DNA from: Scleromitrula shiraiana
Taxonomy: Eukaryota > Ascomycota > Leotiomycetes > Helotiales > Sclerotiniaceae
Assembly (NCBI GenBank): GCA_028455995.1
Contig: JABELC010000016.1
Span: 310,001-374,000 of the forward strand
DNA: 64,000 nt
Reading direction: 5' to 3'
Below are positions 1 through 12,098 of the stretch, one piece after another. The first letter of the stretch is position 1. Every line of letters begins with the position of its first letter. Position numbers and translations under genes: made by a program. Below the pieces are notes generated by a model. It saw only the letters and a program-made list of their open reading frames with translations, did not search any database and was not told where the DNA came from.

Positions 1-777
1 CCCAACCAATCAATGCATCAGCAGCTTGTGTATTCATATATGTGATAGAAACTTCGGCCGTGAATAAGACCTCACAATTCTTAATATCTACCACCCGAGA
101 CAAAGTAGCTTCGAGAAGTTTGAGGTCTCGTAAATCGCATCCTAGTTGCAGATATTGATCACTACTAAGTAAGATATCTCCATCCCGAGCATTTAAGTTG
201 GTGAGCATAGAATTTAGTTCAGATGTACTTCGTACTACTGATTCCTTTTTGATCATCAAGTCTTTGTAATCGATATCAATGAACCTCACATTGTGGCAGT
301 CATTAGGATACCTTGCCATACATTGCCAGGGGAGGGGGTCGCTAGAGAAAGTATGAGCAAGGTATGTAAGAACCATAGGAGAGCTTTTAGACTTACTATC
401 CACATCCCAAGTTGATCACCAGCTTCTGCTTTTCAGACTTCTGCTTTAGAAACAGGCGAACCACATGGTCTATGGCTTTCATTCGTAGCCAATATCCTCG
501 ATTGATGAGAGGAGAACGCCTTTGCGGCTTCTTGACAAAATAACGAAAGTAGTGAGGTTCATTTGCAAAGTAGAGACGTTCTACACTACGTTTGGATACA
601 ATACTACTGTTGTTTGTCTAAATCTTCATCAATACCAAGGTTATTCCTGATCCTTCGATATGCATATGAAGAACTTACTCCCATAATCGAATCATCAGTT
701 TTCTGGGCTTTTGTTTGCACCCCATTTGGCTTTGGATTCTTTGATGGACGAGAACCATCTTGAATTTGGGAACCCAT
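1..777 (-). CDS. PPM2: tRNA wybutosine-synthesizing protein 4 (TYW4/Ppm2-type), 5' part only
   Basis: N-terminal methyltransferase part of a TYW4/Ppm2-like protein, which methylates and methoxycarbonylates the wybutosine precursor at position 37 of tRNA-Phe. The start is the ATG at 777-775. Exons 777-679, 617-397 and 341-1 are joined by introns 618-678 (61 nt) and 342-396 (55 nt), both GTAAGT..AG. The spliced frame reads SKRSVERLYFANEPHYFRYF, then a KKPQRRSPLINRGYW segment, then the SAM-binding LGCGYDPLPWQ motif, and stays open to the window edge, about 220 codons in all. The same fold occurs in the PP2A leucine carboxyl methyltransferase Ppm1. The VERLY/FVKKPQRR wording favours Ppm2, but the Kelch and JmjC-like C-terminal part that would settle it lies outside. 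The gene is divergent from ATG18. Confidence 0.88.
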
Positions 778-1429
778 CCTATTCTCTTCCTTTCTTCCTT
801 TCTTTCTTTCTTCCTTCCTTCCTACCTACCTATTTTCTATGTAAGTATCTATGATATATTGGTTGAAAGACTTGCAAAAGATTATGTACAGTAAAAATCT
901 TTCTTTATAAAGCGTCTTTCGAAAATTTTATTAAGCTCAAGGTTGTGCCATCTAGACCCCACCAAAGGGTACTATACGCTAACGAAACAGCTACCAACCA
1001 CACCATCTCATTCTCATTCCTTAGAGCTCTTCTCGATTTTATTTTTTATTTTATTTTTTTTTGGGAGGGAACACTGAAGAATAACATGGGAACCTTGAAA
1101 ACCAACCCCGCGTCTATAATCGTATTTCATTGATGAGGAATTCAATACTACTAATACTACATACTACTAATACTACTTTTTAATGTCAAATGTTCATTCT
1201 CTACAAAAGATTAATTATTGATACAGCTTTGCTGTTAAGTTGACCTTGTGCGAACAATCTATCGAAGAACCCCAACAGAATCTACCATTAATTCCTAGGT
1301 ACTGTCTTGTTTACCCTACGAGGGGTTAATCACCTATCCACTTTCGAGCCTGCAGGAGGACGTAGTACCTTCGTTATCCTCTATCCTTCAATCGCGCATA
1401 GAATCCATTCTCCCTCGATATCCGTCGTC
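778..1429. promoter_or_regulatory. Divergent intergenic region between TYW4 and ATG18
   Basis: 652 bp separating two divergent start codons, so it should carry both promoters. It contains a TTTC/TTCC pyrimidine run near 782-835, a T-rich stretch near 1036-1062 and a short (TACTAATAC)-like repeat at about 1147-1178. I see no defined operator or RNA gene. Confidence 0.45.
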
Positions 1430-3016
1430 ATGAATTACATTACCTTTAACCAGGACTATAGCTGCCTGGCAGTCGGTCGGTGTACCATCTTCCCATATTC
1501 ATCGCATACGCTGATGCCCTACAATAGGAACCGCCAAGGGCTTTCGCATATACCATACAGATCCATTTTCGAAGATATTTATGGGAGATAAGGAGAATGT
1601 ATCCCTAGTTGAGATGTTGTTCTCGACATCTCTTGTCGCTATCAAACAATCACCTAGACATATTGTCATACAGAATACCAAGGTAATAATTCAAAGTAGC
1701 AATGGCTCACCAGGGACAAGATCAATGATCGATTGCATAACATACATTTTACACCAAATAATCAGCTACTCATTGTGTTCTTGCGGAGGCACTGCTGTTT
1801 TGGTTCTTTTCTAAAGCTTCAAAATAAGCACATTTACTAACTGTTTGCGCATATCTAGAGAGGTACGATAATTTGCGAACTAACCTTCCCTTCGGCGGTT
1901 TTGGCGGTGCGATTAAATCGGAAACGACTTGCCGTCTTTTTAGAGGAGGAGATATACCTATACGATATTTCGAATATGGACCTACTTTATACAATCTCTA
2001 CTTCAGCAAACCCAAACGCGATTTGCGCTTTATCAGCATCATCTGAGAATTGCTATATGGCATACCCACTCCCCAAACCCAGAGAAGATACAGGAGATAA
2101 GAGACCATCGCATGCACCACCACTCTCTCCGTATGTTGCACCGACTTCAGGAGAAGTGCTCATCTTCGATGCGAAGTCCTTGAAGGCTGTGAATGTTGTG
2201 GAAGCTCATCGGGCACCTTTATCATGCGTCGCGCTGAATAATGATGGGACTTTGCTTGCAACTGCTTCAGAAACTGGCACAATAATTAGAGTGTTTTCGT
2301 TACCTGGGGGACAGAAACTCTATCAATTCCGGAGAGGTACATACCCGTCGACAATCTACAGTATGTCATTTAACTTAAGCTCAACATTACTTTGTGTTTC
2401 TTCCAACTCCGATACGATTCATATATTTCGACTTGGCGGACCTGTTACAGGAATGCCAGATTCACCGCGGTCTCCAAATGATAATTCTAGATGGAGTCGG
2501 GCCCGTAGTTATGATAGTGGGAACGAATCTCCCACAACAGGAACATCTCCGGGTAGTGAGATGGCAGACGTACCTACGGTTCCGTCCAAAACCAGTGGTA
2601 CATTCGGAAGTATGATTAGGAGATCTTCCCAAATGATGGGTAAGAGCGTAGCAGGAGTAGTAGGAGGATACCTACCGCAAGCCGTAACAGAAATGTGGGA
2701 ACCAGCCCGTGATTTCGCATTTATCAAACTACCGAAGGGAGGAATGGGCGCAAATTCGCGGGGAGCCCCTCTAAGAAGTGTGGTGGCGATGAGTAGTAGC
2801 AGTCCGCAGGTCATGGTTGTTACAAGCGATGGAGGATTCTACATCTACAGTATAGACATGGAAAATGGCGGCGAAGGCGTTCTAGTCAAGCAATATTCGT
2901 GTGTACTCCCCTTTGTCCTTATCATGTCCCTTCCATATTCTAATCAAGCCAAATTTTACAGTGTCCTTGAGGGAGATGATACCCTTGATCAGCCATCGAT
3001 GAATTACGGCAGTTGA
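1430..3016 (+). CDS. ATG18: Autophagy-related protein 18 (PROPPIN, PI3P-binding beta-propeller)
   Basis: Atg18 binds PtdIns3P and PtdIns(3,5)P2 on autophagic and vacuolar membranes and works with Atg2 in membrane delivery. Four exons: 1430-1475, 1528-1682, 1859-2898, 2962-3016, giving 431 residues, close to other fungal Atg18. The start gives MNYITFNQDYSCLAVG, the usual N-terminus; splicing restores GFRIYHTDPFSK, SLVEMLFSTSLVA and TFPSAVLAVRLNRKRL. The phosphoinositide-binding FRRG motif is at residues 224-227, with the serine-rich loop of blade 6 after it. Intron 2 (1683-1858) has a TACTAAC branch site. Intron 1 has a weak GTCGGT donor. The last intron (2899-2961, 63 nt) is a multiple of three without a stop, so its retention would insert 21 residues before the VLEGDDTLDQ tail; I removed it because family members run straight from VKQYS to VLEGDD. 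Confidence 0.95.
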
Positions 3017-4849
3017 AAGGAAAGTAGAAGAAAGAGGGAGAGGCGAGGCAAACATTAATTTACACCCTACTGTATCTGTATTATCTATGGCGTTACATCT
3101 TTTTCTCATGCAATATCTAGCGTCCTTTTCACTCTCTCCTTTCTTTTCTCCAGGGCTTTCTCTTCCTTATCGGTCTGCAAACAAGCAAGCCAAAAATCCC
3201 CAGCATTTATTAGGTGTTTCTGGACAATCTTTTATATTACTTTTGTATGGGTGGGAGGTTAAGGGGATCAATATTGCCATTGCCATACAGGTCGTCGATC
3301 ATGCTTACGAGCATTCATTCCATATCTCGAGATCGATAGTAACATATCCATTCAGCTGTCAGTCAATTAGTTATTTGCTATGTAGCTAGCTACCTGATAA
3401 AATAAATATACTCATCTCGACCATTCTACTGCATTCATGCATGCATCAGTGAGATTTACGAAATTCAAATCAGTCAGCTCGTCTTAATTCAGCAACTCGA
3501 AATATTCCAATTTCGCAGGTTTACTTTACTTGCCTACCTACAACCTAGGTGCTTACTTACATTGGTAATTTAACTATGGTATTATGTACATGTACATGCA
3601 CATGTATTGTGTCTATAGGATTTGAGGTTTTTTCGTGCGAGAAGGATTCATGCTTAGATACCTTTGTAGATACCTTTTTATATACCTTTGTAGATACCTT
3701 TGTAGATACCTTTGTAGATACCTTTGTAGATACCTTTGTAGATACCTTGGTAGATAGATGGATAGATAGATAGATAGATAGATAGATACCTTGATACTGT
3801 AGATCTGCCGGCCGTATTACCATCATTACGAATTACGAGGGTTATTGCACTACTAATCACATACATAGACAGTAGCCGGATTCAGAGCTCAACTACCTGG
3901 GTATACTGCTGCATTGAGCAGGAGTCTTATCGTATCTGAGATACTAGGTAGATTCGCATATACCGCAGTATCCGTGCAGTAAACTGGTAATCAATCCGTC
4001 ATAACCCGAACCCCAGATTATACACTTATTTACTTGTCCATTTCCCTGCCTACTTACCTACATATATAGCGTATGATGCTTAACCAGTAATTACAGACCC
4101 ACAATTAAACGTTCGATGTTTGATATATGTGATAAAATATGGAGTGGTGGTGGCAATGATAGAATCCTTCTCGGTTCTCTTTAGTCAGGGAACAAATGAA
4201 GAAAGAAATGAAGAAAATCATGATATGTTAATAGGATTTGGACTAAAATCATTAAAATAAGATGAAGATTTCCGAATGAAGATTCACCGCAGTGTTAGCA
4301 CTATGTAGGTGGGGAGGAAAGAGGTGATGGGGGCTGAAAATCGGGTTCGGCTGACTTGGGATATCGAATGGGGGTGAGAGAGAGATGGGTGAGGTGGGGT
4401 GGGGGGGAGAGAGGGAAGACTAAGGTAGGCAGGGATTGTGATGTGATATGTTTTGAAACGGATCCCTTGATGGGTTGTGTGTATGATGGATACTGTATGT
4501 ATGGGGTGGGATAGAGATGCGTGCGAAGGGTGTATGATCGATAGATTGATAGGGGAATTTCTGTTTTAGCGTGAAGATGTTTTATTTTTAGCTCCATGTC
4601 CATATATTTGTCGATCTGGATAGATTGCAGTATGATTAGGCTTTGCTCAATTAATTAATTAATTAATGTATTAATTAATTAGAGTTGGGTATCTAGTAGC
4701 GGGTAGAATTTGGGGTAATTTGGGGTACAATTTATGGATATGTTCTGTCTAGTTCGCTAATTCGACCGACTGGTCAATTATAGTAGGATTCTAGCACTAA
4801 AACAAATATGTTCCATTACTAGTAATTAGATGCTACTACTAGTGAACTT
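3017..4849. other. Intergenic, no gene seen
   Basis: Begins with the ATG18 3' untranslated region. Holds a 12-bp minisatellite (listed separately), a G-rich stretch at 4310-4420 and a (TTAA)n run near 4649-4682. Open frames here are short, low-complexity and without recognisable domains. Confidence 0.5.
3661..3788 (+). repeat. 12-bp minisatellite running into a GATA microsatellite
   Basis: Eight head-to-tail copies of CCTTTGTAGATA start every 12 bases from 3661 to 3745. Copy 2 (CCTTTTTATATA) and copy 8 (CCTTGGTAGATA) are variant. It continues directly as (GATA)n to about 3788. The 12-bp period is a multiple of three, so it gives false open frames on both strands. Confidence 0.93.
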
Positions 4850-6350
4850 CAATAATTTTAAGTCTCAGGCTATAATTATAAAACTCTTTCATTTTTATTA
4901 ATATTTTATGATTTATTGATGAATTATAATACTTAGTAAATTATAGTTTTTTATTTAATTTTTAATTTCTATCATAATCATCGTGAAAAATATTAAGTTA
5001 TTTATTAAATATTGATATTTTATAAAATCATGATATTTGAAGATACTCCAAGTCGATCAAATTAAAATTGAAGCACATACAAATTATCGAAAACCCCTCA
5101 AAATCGATAATTTTATATAAATCATCTTTTATATCAATATAAATAAATCAATTAATTATTTATAGAATCATTTAAGATTTTAGATATAAATTATTTTTAT
5201 ATTTAAATCTTGATTATCAAAAATTAATGATTAAATAATAATTTTAAAATTTATAATATTTAATTTTAAGTCGATATAAAGTAAAAATCATATTAATATA
5301 TTAAATTATAACTTGAATTTTAACTTGATTTAAATTAAGTAAATCGTTATATTAAAAAATAATGAAAATATATTTGAATATATAGAAAAAAAACCTTGAT
5401 TTGATATAAATTTTATATATATATTAAAAGAATATAAAAAATATAATATAATAAAGTTAAAAAGAATATATATAATATTTATAACTTGAAGTATCAACTT
5501 GATATCATCATAACTTCGATTTTTAAAAATCGTCAAAATTACTTTAAATTTTTACATATAATAATTTATATCTTTATAATTACTATATTAACTTGAAGAT
5601 ATTATTTACTAGCAATATAATCTTGAAGTTTAAATGAATTATTAAGATTTTTAATGATTTTAAAGAATTTAAAATACTTTTATAATTTCAATGTTTTAAT
5701 AATATTATATTAAATTTTAATATATAATATATATATAAAATAAAAGCTCTTTTTTTATATATTTATATATATCTTTATTATTTTTTAATATAATAATTTG
5801 CTTGATTTAAATTAAATTAAAATTATAGTATTTTTATATAATTTTTACTTTATATTTAATTAAATATTATAAATTTTAAAATCATTATTTAATTTTTAAA
5901 TCTTAATAATAAATATTTTAATATAAAAATAATCTATATTTAATATCTTAAATAATTCTATAAATAAATGATCGATTTATTTACATCGGCGCAAGAGGTG
6001 ATTTATACAAAATCGTCGATTTTGAGGGTTTTCGACAATTAACGCGTGCTTCAATTTTAATTTAATCGAGTATTTGATATTACTATTTAATCTCATTATT
6101 CTTCAATATTATTCTTTAAGTTAATATTATTATCGAGTCAATCATTACTAGTATTACTAGTATCATTCAACATTATTCAAGTTATTTAATATTATTATTT
6201 AATATAATATTTTTTATTATTTTTGAATCGCGTTAAAAATAAATATTATAAAATTAATCATTTTGAGTAATATTTTATGTTTGTTAAAATTTGTAAATAT
6301 TATTTTATTAAATTTTATTGAGTATGAGTATTACTTTATTGAGTTCAAAA
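4850..6350. other. AT-rich block, probably RIP-degraded repeat
   Basis: About 1.5 kb made almost only of A and T, sharply different from both flanks. No coding potential. Its core is the inverted-repeat element at 5043-6073. Loss of C and G with many TpA steps is what RIP produces in ascomycetes; that cause is inferred, not measured. Confidence 0.75.
5043..6073. repeat. ~1.03-kb palindromic (long inverted-repeat) element, copy 1
   Basis: The left end (ATACTC.. then CAAATTAAAATTGAAGCAC, then CCCTCAAAATCGAT near 5095-5110) is the reverse complement of the right end (TCGATTTTGAGGG near 6016-6028, GTGCTTCAATTTTAATTTAA, CGAGTAT at 6067-6073). Complementarity can be followed inward for at least about 330 bp per arm; a short perfect palindrome CGATTTTTAAAAATCG lies near the middle (about 5517-5532). 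The same sequence recurs at 59387-60370, so this is a defined repeat family. The few remaining CpG sites are concentrated in the termini. No protein is encoded; target-site duplications could not be resolved. It may be a foldback or long-TIR nonautonomous transposon altered by RIP. Confidence 0.82.
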
Positions 6351-9300
6351 ACCTTGAGTAGAGTATGGGTGCCTAGCTTTGTAATCAATTGATAGATTGG
6401 TAGATTGATGGATGGGAATATGAGGAGTGAGGATTAGATCTTGGATTTCTGGATTTTTGGATTTTTGGATTTTAGATGAGATGTTGTTCCGTCGAGGCTA
6501 TGTATGGTAGGGCTTTTTCTCGTGAAGATTTGATTCCCAGTATGTTCTATATGGTATTTATTCCTTAACCGTGATTTTGGGATCTTCTGCCGGGGAAGGA
6601 AGGAGATGGGAAGGAAGGGAAGGAATTGAAACGTGCTGGAATTACCGGATATAGAATGGAATATCATAGAAGGGAAGATTTACATAAAATATCATATAAA
6701 ACACGAGATACGATTGATCGAAGAAGCCATGTGTAGAAAAAAAATCAGCCCTGTAAACGGCCAGGCAGATTTCTTCGTTTCAGATGGCACGAAGTCGAAA
6801 ATGCAGGTACAGAATCTCCTTCACTGGGTATGGTTACATCATCGTAAAATTCGATTCAAGCAGCCAAGATCGAAGATAGGAAGGAGGAGTAAGTAGTAGG
6901 TATGGATGATCGTACCGGTATTTTAATGTAGATAGATACTGGGGATCGATAAATATAGCGAATTGTATATATTTCCAAACGAAACGAAACGAAAATCTGG
7001 TCTCCACATGCATGGGATAAAGGTGTTTTACGTACAGTACTATAGGTACATTTAGAAGATCTTTTTTGTCTCTTCTTCTTCTATTTGCTTGGCTTTGCTT
7101 TAGGTATGTTGTAATGAGATAATGTACCTAACAAGTGTTACTACACTGTGTATATATTCTTGGAACTTGGTTTTTTCTCAATGTACATCGTTTAGAGAAA
7201 TCCAGGGATCTAAGCGCTGTTGCAGCCCAACCCTACCGGCTTTAAGCCGACCGGTTTTTTGGTTTCCTTTTTAACTCCAGTTTTGGGGGTCATGACGGTT
7301 AGGGATAGGATGGGATGAACTTACATGCATTCAGAAGGGCTTTTTCTCGAGGAACACATGACAAGCTGGGCTGATAATGCGGGACGATCTGGTGAACCAC
7401 CTTACTCAGACGGAGATAGCTTCTGAAACGAGATCTACTTTGTGTCCAGATATACATTACATACATGTACCTATTGATATCTCCATACATACCTAGGTAG
7501 GTAGGTAGCTATATGTATGGGAAGTACCACGGCACATTTGATGGATTGAAATTTGCGAATCTGGATCTAATTCAGGGATCTCGTCTCGACGGGATTAAAT
7601 GTGTGATAAACGGTCTTGGTATGGGTCTTGATTTGAAAACGATATTGGAAATAGGTTGAATATTGTAGAAAATTGCCCTATTAGAACTAGAGCTACCTCT
7701 AAGGTGGGCTCAAAGCCCCAGCAGCAGTGTGAGTATTTCCTTTATGTTTTATTAAAGTGAGGTCCAAACATTAGAGTTATATGTAACAACCTTTTGCCGA
7801 GAGATCTACATCCTTCGAAAAAGCTAGCCAGATACCCAGACTCGAAAGGCCAAAGATACTCGCACGGTTGACAATAATGTGACAGGCGGGAAAGGTTGAA
7901 AGAAAGAGTAGCCGATGCCGTGTGATAGCTTGCCTTATAAATTTACTTTTCCTCGGTTACATTCTCGACTAATGACTGGATGCTTGATACGAACCCAAGC
8001 AGCTGGGAGTGGAGTATGTGTGCAAAGTACAAAAAAGAAGCAATAGACCCGTTGTTCCAACTGCCAGATCATCAATATAACTGCAAATCACACCAAAAGT
8101 GGTGATAGAAGTGGATTTTTAATGTATAAAATAACGGCAGTTTTATGGAGTACTCACATAACTAACCTGGGAATAAAGCTGTACAAACTTGTCTAAGCCT
8201 TCCGATGCATATAACGATGATTTTGACGGGGATATCTAAAACATTCAGGCCTTTATGTTGGTCAACAACTAGTCCAGAAATATATACTTCCAATGCTGCT
8301 TCAACTTATCAATATCTTACCGGGCCCAGTGTTGATCGTAAAGGCAGCAAAGACAACCACTTATCTAATTCAACCAAATGTTGTTGCCCAGGCGGGGTAC
8401 TACCTGTATAGCTGCAGGTATCCGTTCCATATTCATGGTGTAGAGGTAATCATGTAAATCATTACAAAGAGAGGGATGTATATATATATACATTTGGCTC
8501 GACAAGAATAACAACCAAATAGGCAATCAATCAATCACAACTCGAAAAAGAAAGCTCGCTCCGTAAACCTGACCTCTTGTACTGTAAGGTTACATTCATC
8601 TGACCAGAATTAACTGCGGGTCAATATATGGCCCACTCAGGCAATGCAATAATATATAACATACCACAGTTATCTCTGGCCATCCATTGATTGTAATCAT
8701 TCTTGATTGATCAATCGCTTTTGTAATAGTATATTTATCTAACATCCATCACCCCTTCTCTTAGCCATATCAGCTCATACGCAAGTACAGTAGAAGTAAG
8801 GCTATGCGCATCTTTTCTATGATCAGTATCCATGTCATACTGTAGTAATTGATAGAAAATCAATGGTAAGAAAAGAAAAGTATTTAGATATGATGCCCAA
8901 GTAGCGGGTAAATAAATGGCTTTTGCCGCGTTCAAATAATGTGCCAGATATGTCTAGATTATGTACCTATATCTAGGCAAGGAAAAAGAAAATTAGCAGG
9001 AGACATTTCCAACGGTTGATACCCCAGGGCCTATAAGGACAGACTAAGGTACTGTAAGCCCTACTAACTATTTCAGGATTTAGTGCCTTAAAATAGCTAA
9101 TCCATTCCAAATTTCAAGGTTTCCAGCGAGTTTGTTAAGATTACAGTGACCATTTTTACTAATAACTAGTAACTAATAATTAATAACTAATTAATAACTA
9201 ATAACTAATAACTGATATCAATTATCCAACATCCAAATTCTAATCCCATCCCATAACCCTATCATATCTTGCCCTAACCAAGATATCCCTATTATAATAC

Positions 9301-10585
9301 TACATAGTACTTACCATATTCTCGTTTGAATACTTCCCAGTTCTTTCATTCGTTGAATCGTTTAAATGCAGGTTGATAGCTTAATAGCCTAAAAATAATG
9401 GATTTATCGCAAGGCCAGATACAGCAGATGACTTCTCCGTATCCCCCTTTGGTTGCGGAAGGCTATCACTTTAAAATAGAGGTAGAGTAGATTCTGTCTC
9501 GATTTCAAAACATTCCCTGAATCCAATCATATTCTTGGACAGAAAGATACATCTAGGTAGCCAGCAAGGCCCTCTAACTTTTCGAGACCCTCAAGCAAGA
9601 CGCATTAATCCCTGACGAGGTCTTCTTATACCTTATATCCTATCAAGTATGGTCAATATAAGATGTTACTATCTGTTGGAAGCAACTGTTCTTATTAAAA
9701 CTGGATAAACATAGCGACTGCCGATACTGCTTCTGACTACTTTTAGAATGTCAGATTCTTGAAATAAGAAATTCTGAACTGTCAGTTTGTTTGCCCCCAT
9801 TTTAGTTTTTTTTTTACCAATTTTACACTTCCAAGATTCTTGAACACCTAATCCGGTATGATCTTCTTTCGGTACTCGCTGTTATAACGAAAACGAAATA
9901 ATCAGCAAGAAATAAAAGTGAATAAATAAAACACCCCGGCTTACCTTACTATATTTTCATACGGGTCCTATGCTTCGGATCTCGAACCAGTGCGTCTCCT
10001 GCAGTTGGCTTATTGACAGGGGTGGCACCGATTCACTCCATGGTACGCACAACCCCTACCCCTCTGTGTTTAGCTCTATTAGATGCCGCGAACCCTGGTA
10101 AGCAACAGGATTCCCATTAAAATCCCATCATGGATTATGTTTATACATATCTATTTGAAAAGAAGACAAGCCCTCGAAAATCTGCCTTAGAATACTTTTT
10201 AGATTCTCGTCATCTCTCAAAGGAAAAGGCTCATACATCCTTCATAACTCCCTCCTACCTACAGCTGTAGTATTCGGAGATATAACTATTATTGTCTTCA
10301 CAATACCATCTTGACTTCATCCATCCATCCATCCATCCATCCATCAATCAATCATCACTTTCCTCCCCCCGGTTCCTTATATTCTCCACGACCCTCGTTC
10401 TCCACGGTCATCGCCTCCGTGCTGTATGAAATATCACGTTTCAAGGATTCTCTTGTGATCTACAACCACTTCCAAGCAACCAGCAAAGTTTTTTAGTCTA
10501 GCCCCCAACTGTTAGACTAATTATCTACCCCTTCCTTCATCTTCCTACTTGTACTCTTCACTTCCTTCTACATTCTTGATCCAAT
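6351..10585. other. 4.2-kb intergenic region, no gene supported
   Basis: I read all frames for conserved motifs and spliceable pairs and found none. Notable features are short tandem TAACTAA-type repeats at about 9156-9216, a CTGGTTCGAGATCC string on the minus strand near 9990 that resembles a tRNA B box but has no cloverleaf around it, and a (CATC)n run at about 10317-10342 just upstream of the zinc-finger gene. The last few hundred bases, CT-rich, are probably promoter and 5' leader of that gene. Confidence 0.4.
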
Positions 10586-12098
10586 ATGGAGTTAACCCCT
10601 CAATCCACGCGTTCACCAACGCCGCCCTTCACATACTCTGGCAACACACAGCCACTCTTTGGATATCCTTCTCCTGCTCAGAGTGACTCGAGGTACAAAT
10701 CGACAGATTCTATTCAAGGCTTGGGACTCTATTCTTGTGATATGTCAGGATCTTCTTCAACAATGGAGAATCATGATGCTGGTTCGGAATCACAAGGCCA
10801 ATCACCCGAAGCCACCAACAATTGGTCGAATACCACTTTACAGAATCGTGGTACGCCTAGGTCGGCAAGGTCAACGCCTAACATCCTTTCCGCAGAATAT
10901 GATCCTTTTGCCTCATACAACTCGGCAGTATCAGCTCCATTCACTACTGATATATATACCACCGCCCAAACTGCCGAAGTCCCTATTCTTCAAACATCTC
11001 CACTTCTATCAAGTAACGCTTCCCAACGCTCTTCTCTTTCTTCTGCTCCACCTTTAGAAATCTTCACTCAAGCCGGATCCATAGCATCCTACACTCCTCG
11101 CATCAAGATGGAAGACCATCATCCAGAATTTGCTCCAAGTGGTGACTCCTTCACACTTGGTTCTCCCCAAAGCAGACATGCTCCATTCGTAACAGCCTCA
11201 AACACTTATCCAGGAACCCTTGAGGCAACCTATTATGATCAAAATCCATGGGCACCCAAAGTAGAATATACCAGCACCGCCGACCTCCCCCCATTTTCCG
11301 CTCTTCAGATTGCTACATTTGAGCGAAGATCTCTAAGCCAGGACCGGTCTCCCTCACAAGACCACTCGCGTCCTAGCCCCATAGCACGAACACGACCTAC
11401 TCGAAAGCAGACCACCGAAAAGGACGCCAATTTCAAGTGCAACGTCAAGGGATGTGGTAAATTTTTTGGTCGTAGCTATAACTACAAAGCTCACATGGAA
11501 ACTCACGAGCCAGATCGTGAATATCCATTTCCATGTCCGGTGGAAAATTGCACCAAGAAATTCGTGAGAAAAACGGATCTTCAGCGTCACCATGGAAGTG
11601 TTCATATGAAGCAACGAAATCATAAATGTGACTATTGCAGTCGACTTTTTGCCCGAAAAGACACTTTAAGAAGGTACTACGTTAAACTATAGCTCTCTCA
11701 TTTTCTCAAACTCCCCCTTATAAAACGCACAAAAGCTAACAAAATCCAATAGGCACATGGAAGATGGATGTTCCAAACGCTTTGATATTGAAACCGTTGA
11801 TTTCCATCCCCAAAATTACACCATCAGCGAACCGATGAATACCCTCAAATTACTTCCACTCCACCACCAACATCAACAGCAACACCAAGATCACCTAGCC
11901 CGTCACCCATCATACGCGCATCACTACTCTCCACCTCCAAATCAAAATCAGAATGGGCCCGCTTCTCACGATTCCATTTCAATGACTATTCCTATAGTCA
12001 CTGGGCAAACTACTTCGACGGCAGGGTTTCTTGAACGTCATGATTATTCTCACCCGCACTCACATTCTAATGCTCAAGAGCCAGTTTGGAGTAATTAG
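10586..12098 (+). CDS. C2H2 zinc-finger transcription factor, three fingers
   Basis: Likely nuclear DNA-binding regulator of 477 residues. Two exons: 10586-11673 and 11753-12098; the 79-nt intron has an AGCTAAC branch site and splits the codon for Arg363. The first 280 residues are Ser/Thr/Pro-rich and disordered-looking, as in fungal activation domains. Finger 1 uses C285, C290, H303, H307; finger 2 C317, C322, H335, H340; finger 3 C348, C351, H364 and C369 (a C2HC ending, HMEDGC). Finger 3 is complete only after splicing, which supports the intron. The C-terminal tail has His/Gln-rich runs (HQHQQQHQDH). I recognise the family but not a named orthologue, so target genes are unknown. The start ATG follows a CT-rich leader. 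Confidence 0.88.

Noticed and set aside
3549..3866. Repeat protein with VDTF or KVST units on either strand
   Set aside because: The 12-bp minisatellite has a period divisible by three, so all frames stay open. No start context, domain or flanking coding sequence.
9970..10010. tRNA-like B box (GGTTCGAGATCC on the minus strand)
   Set aside because: The T-arm does not pair, and no A box or acceptor stem is found at the right spacing.
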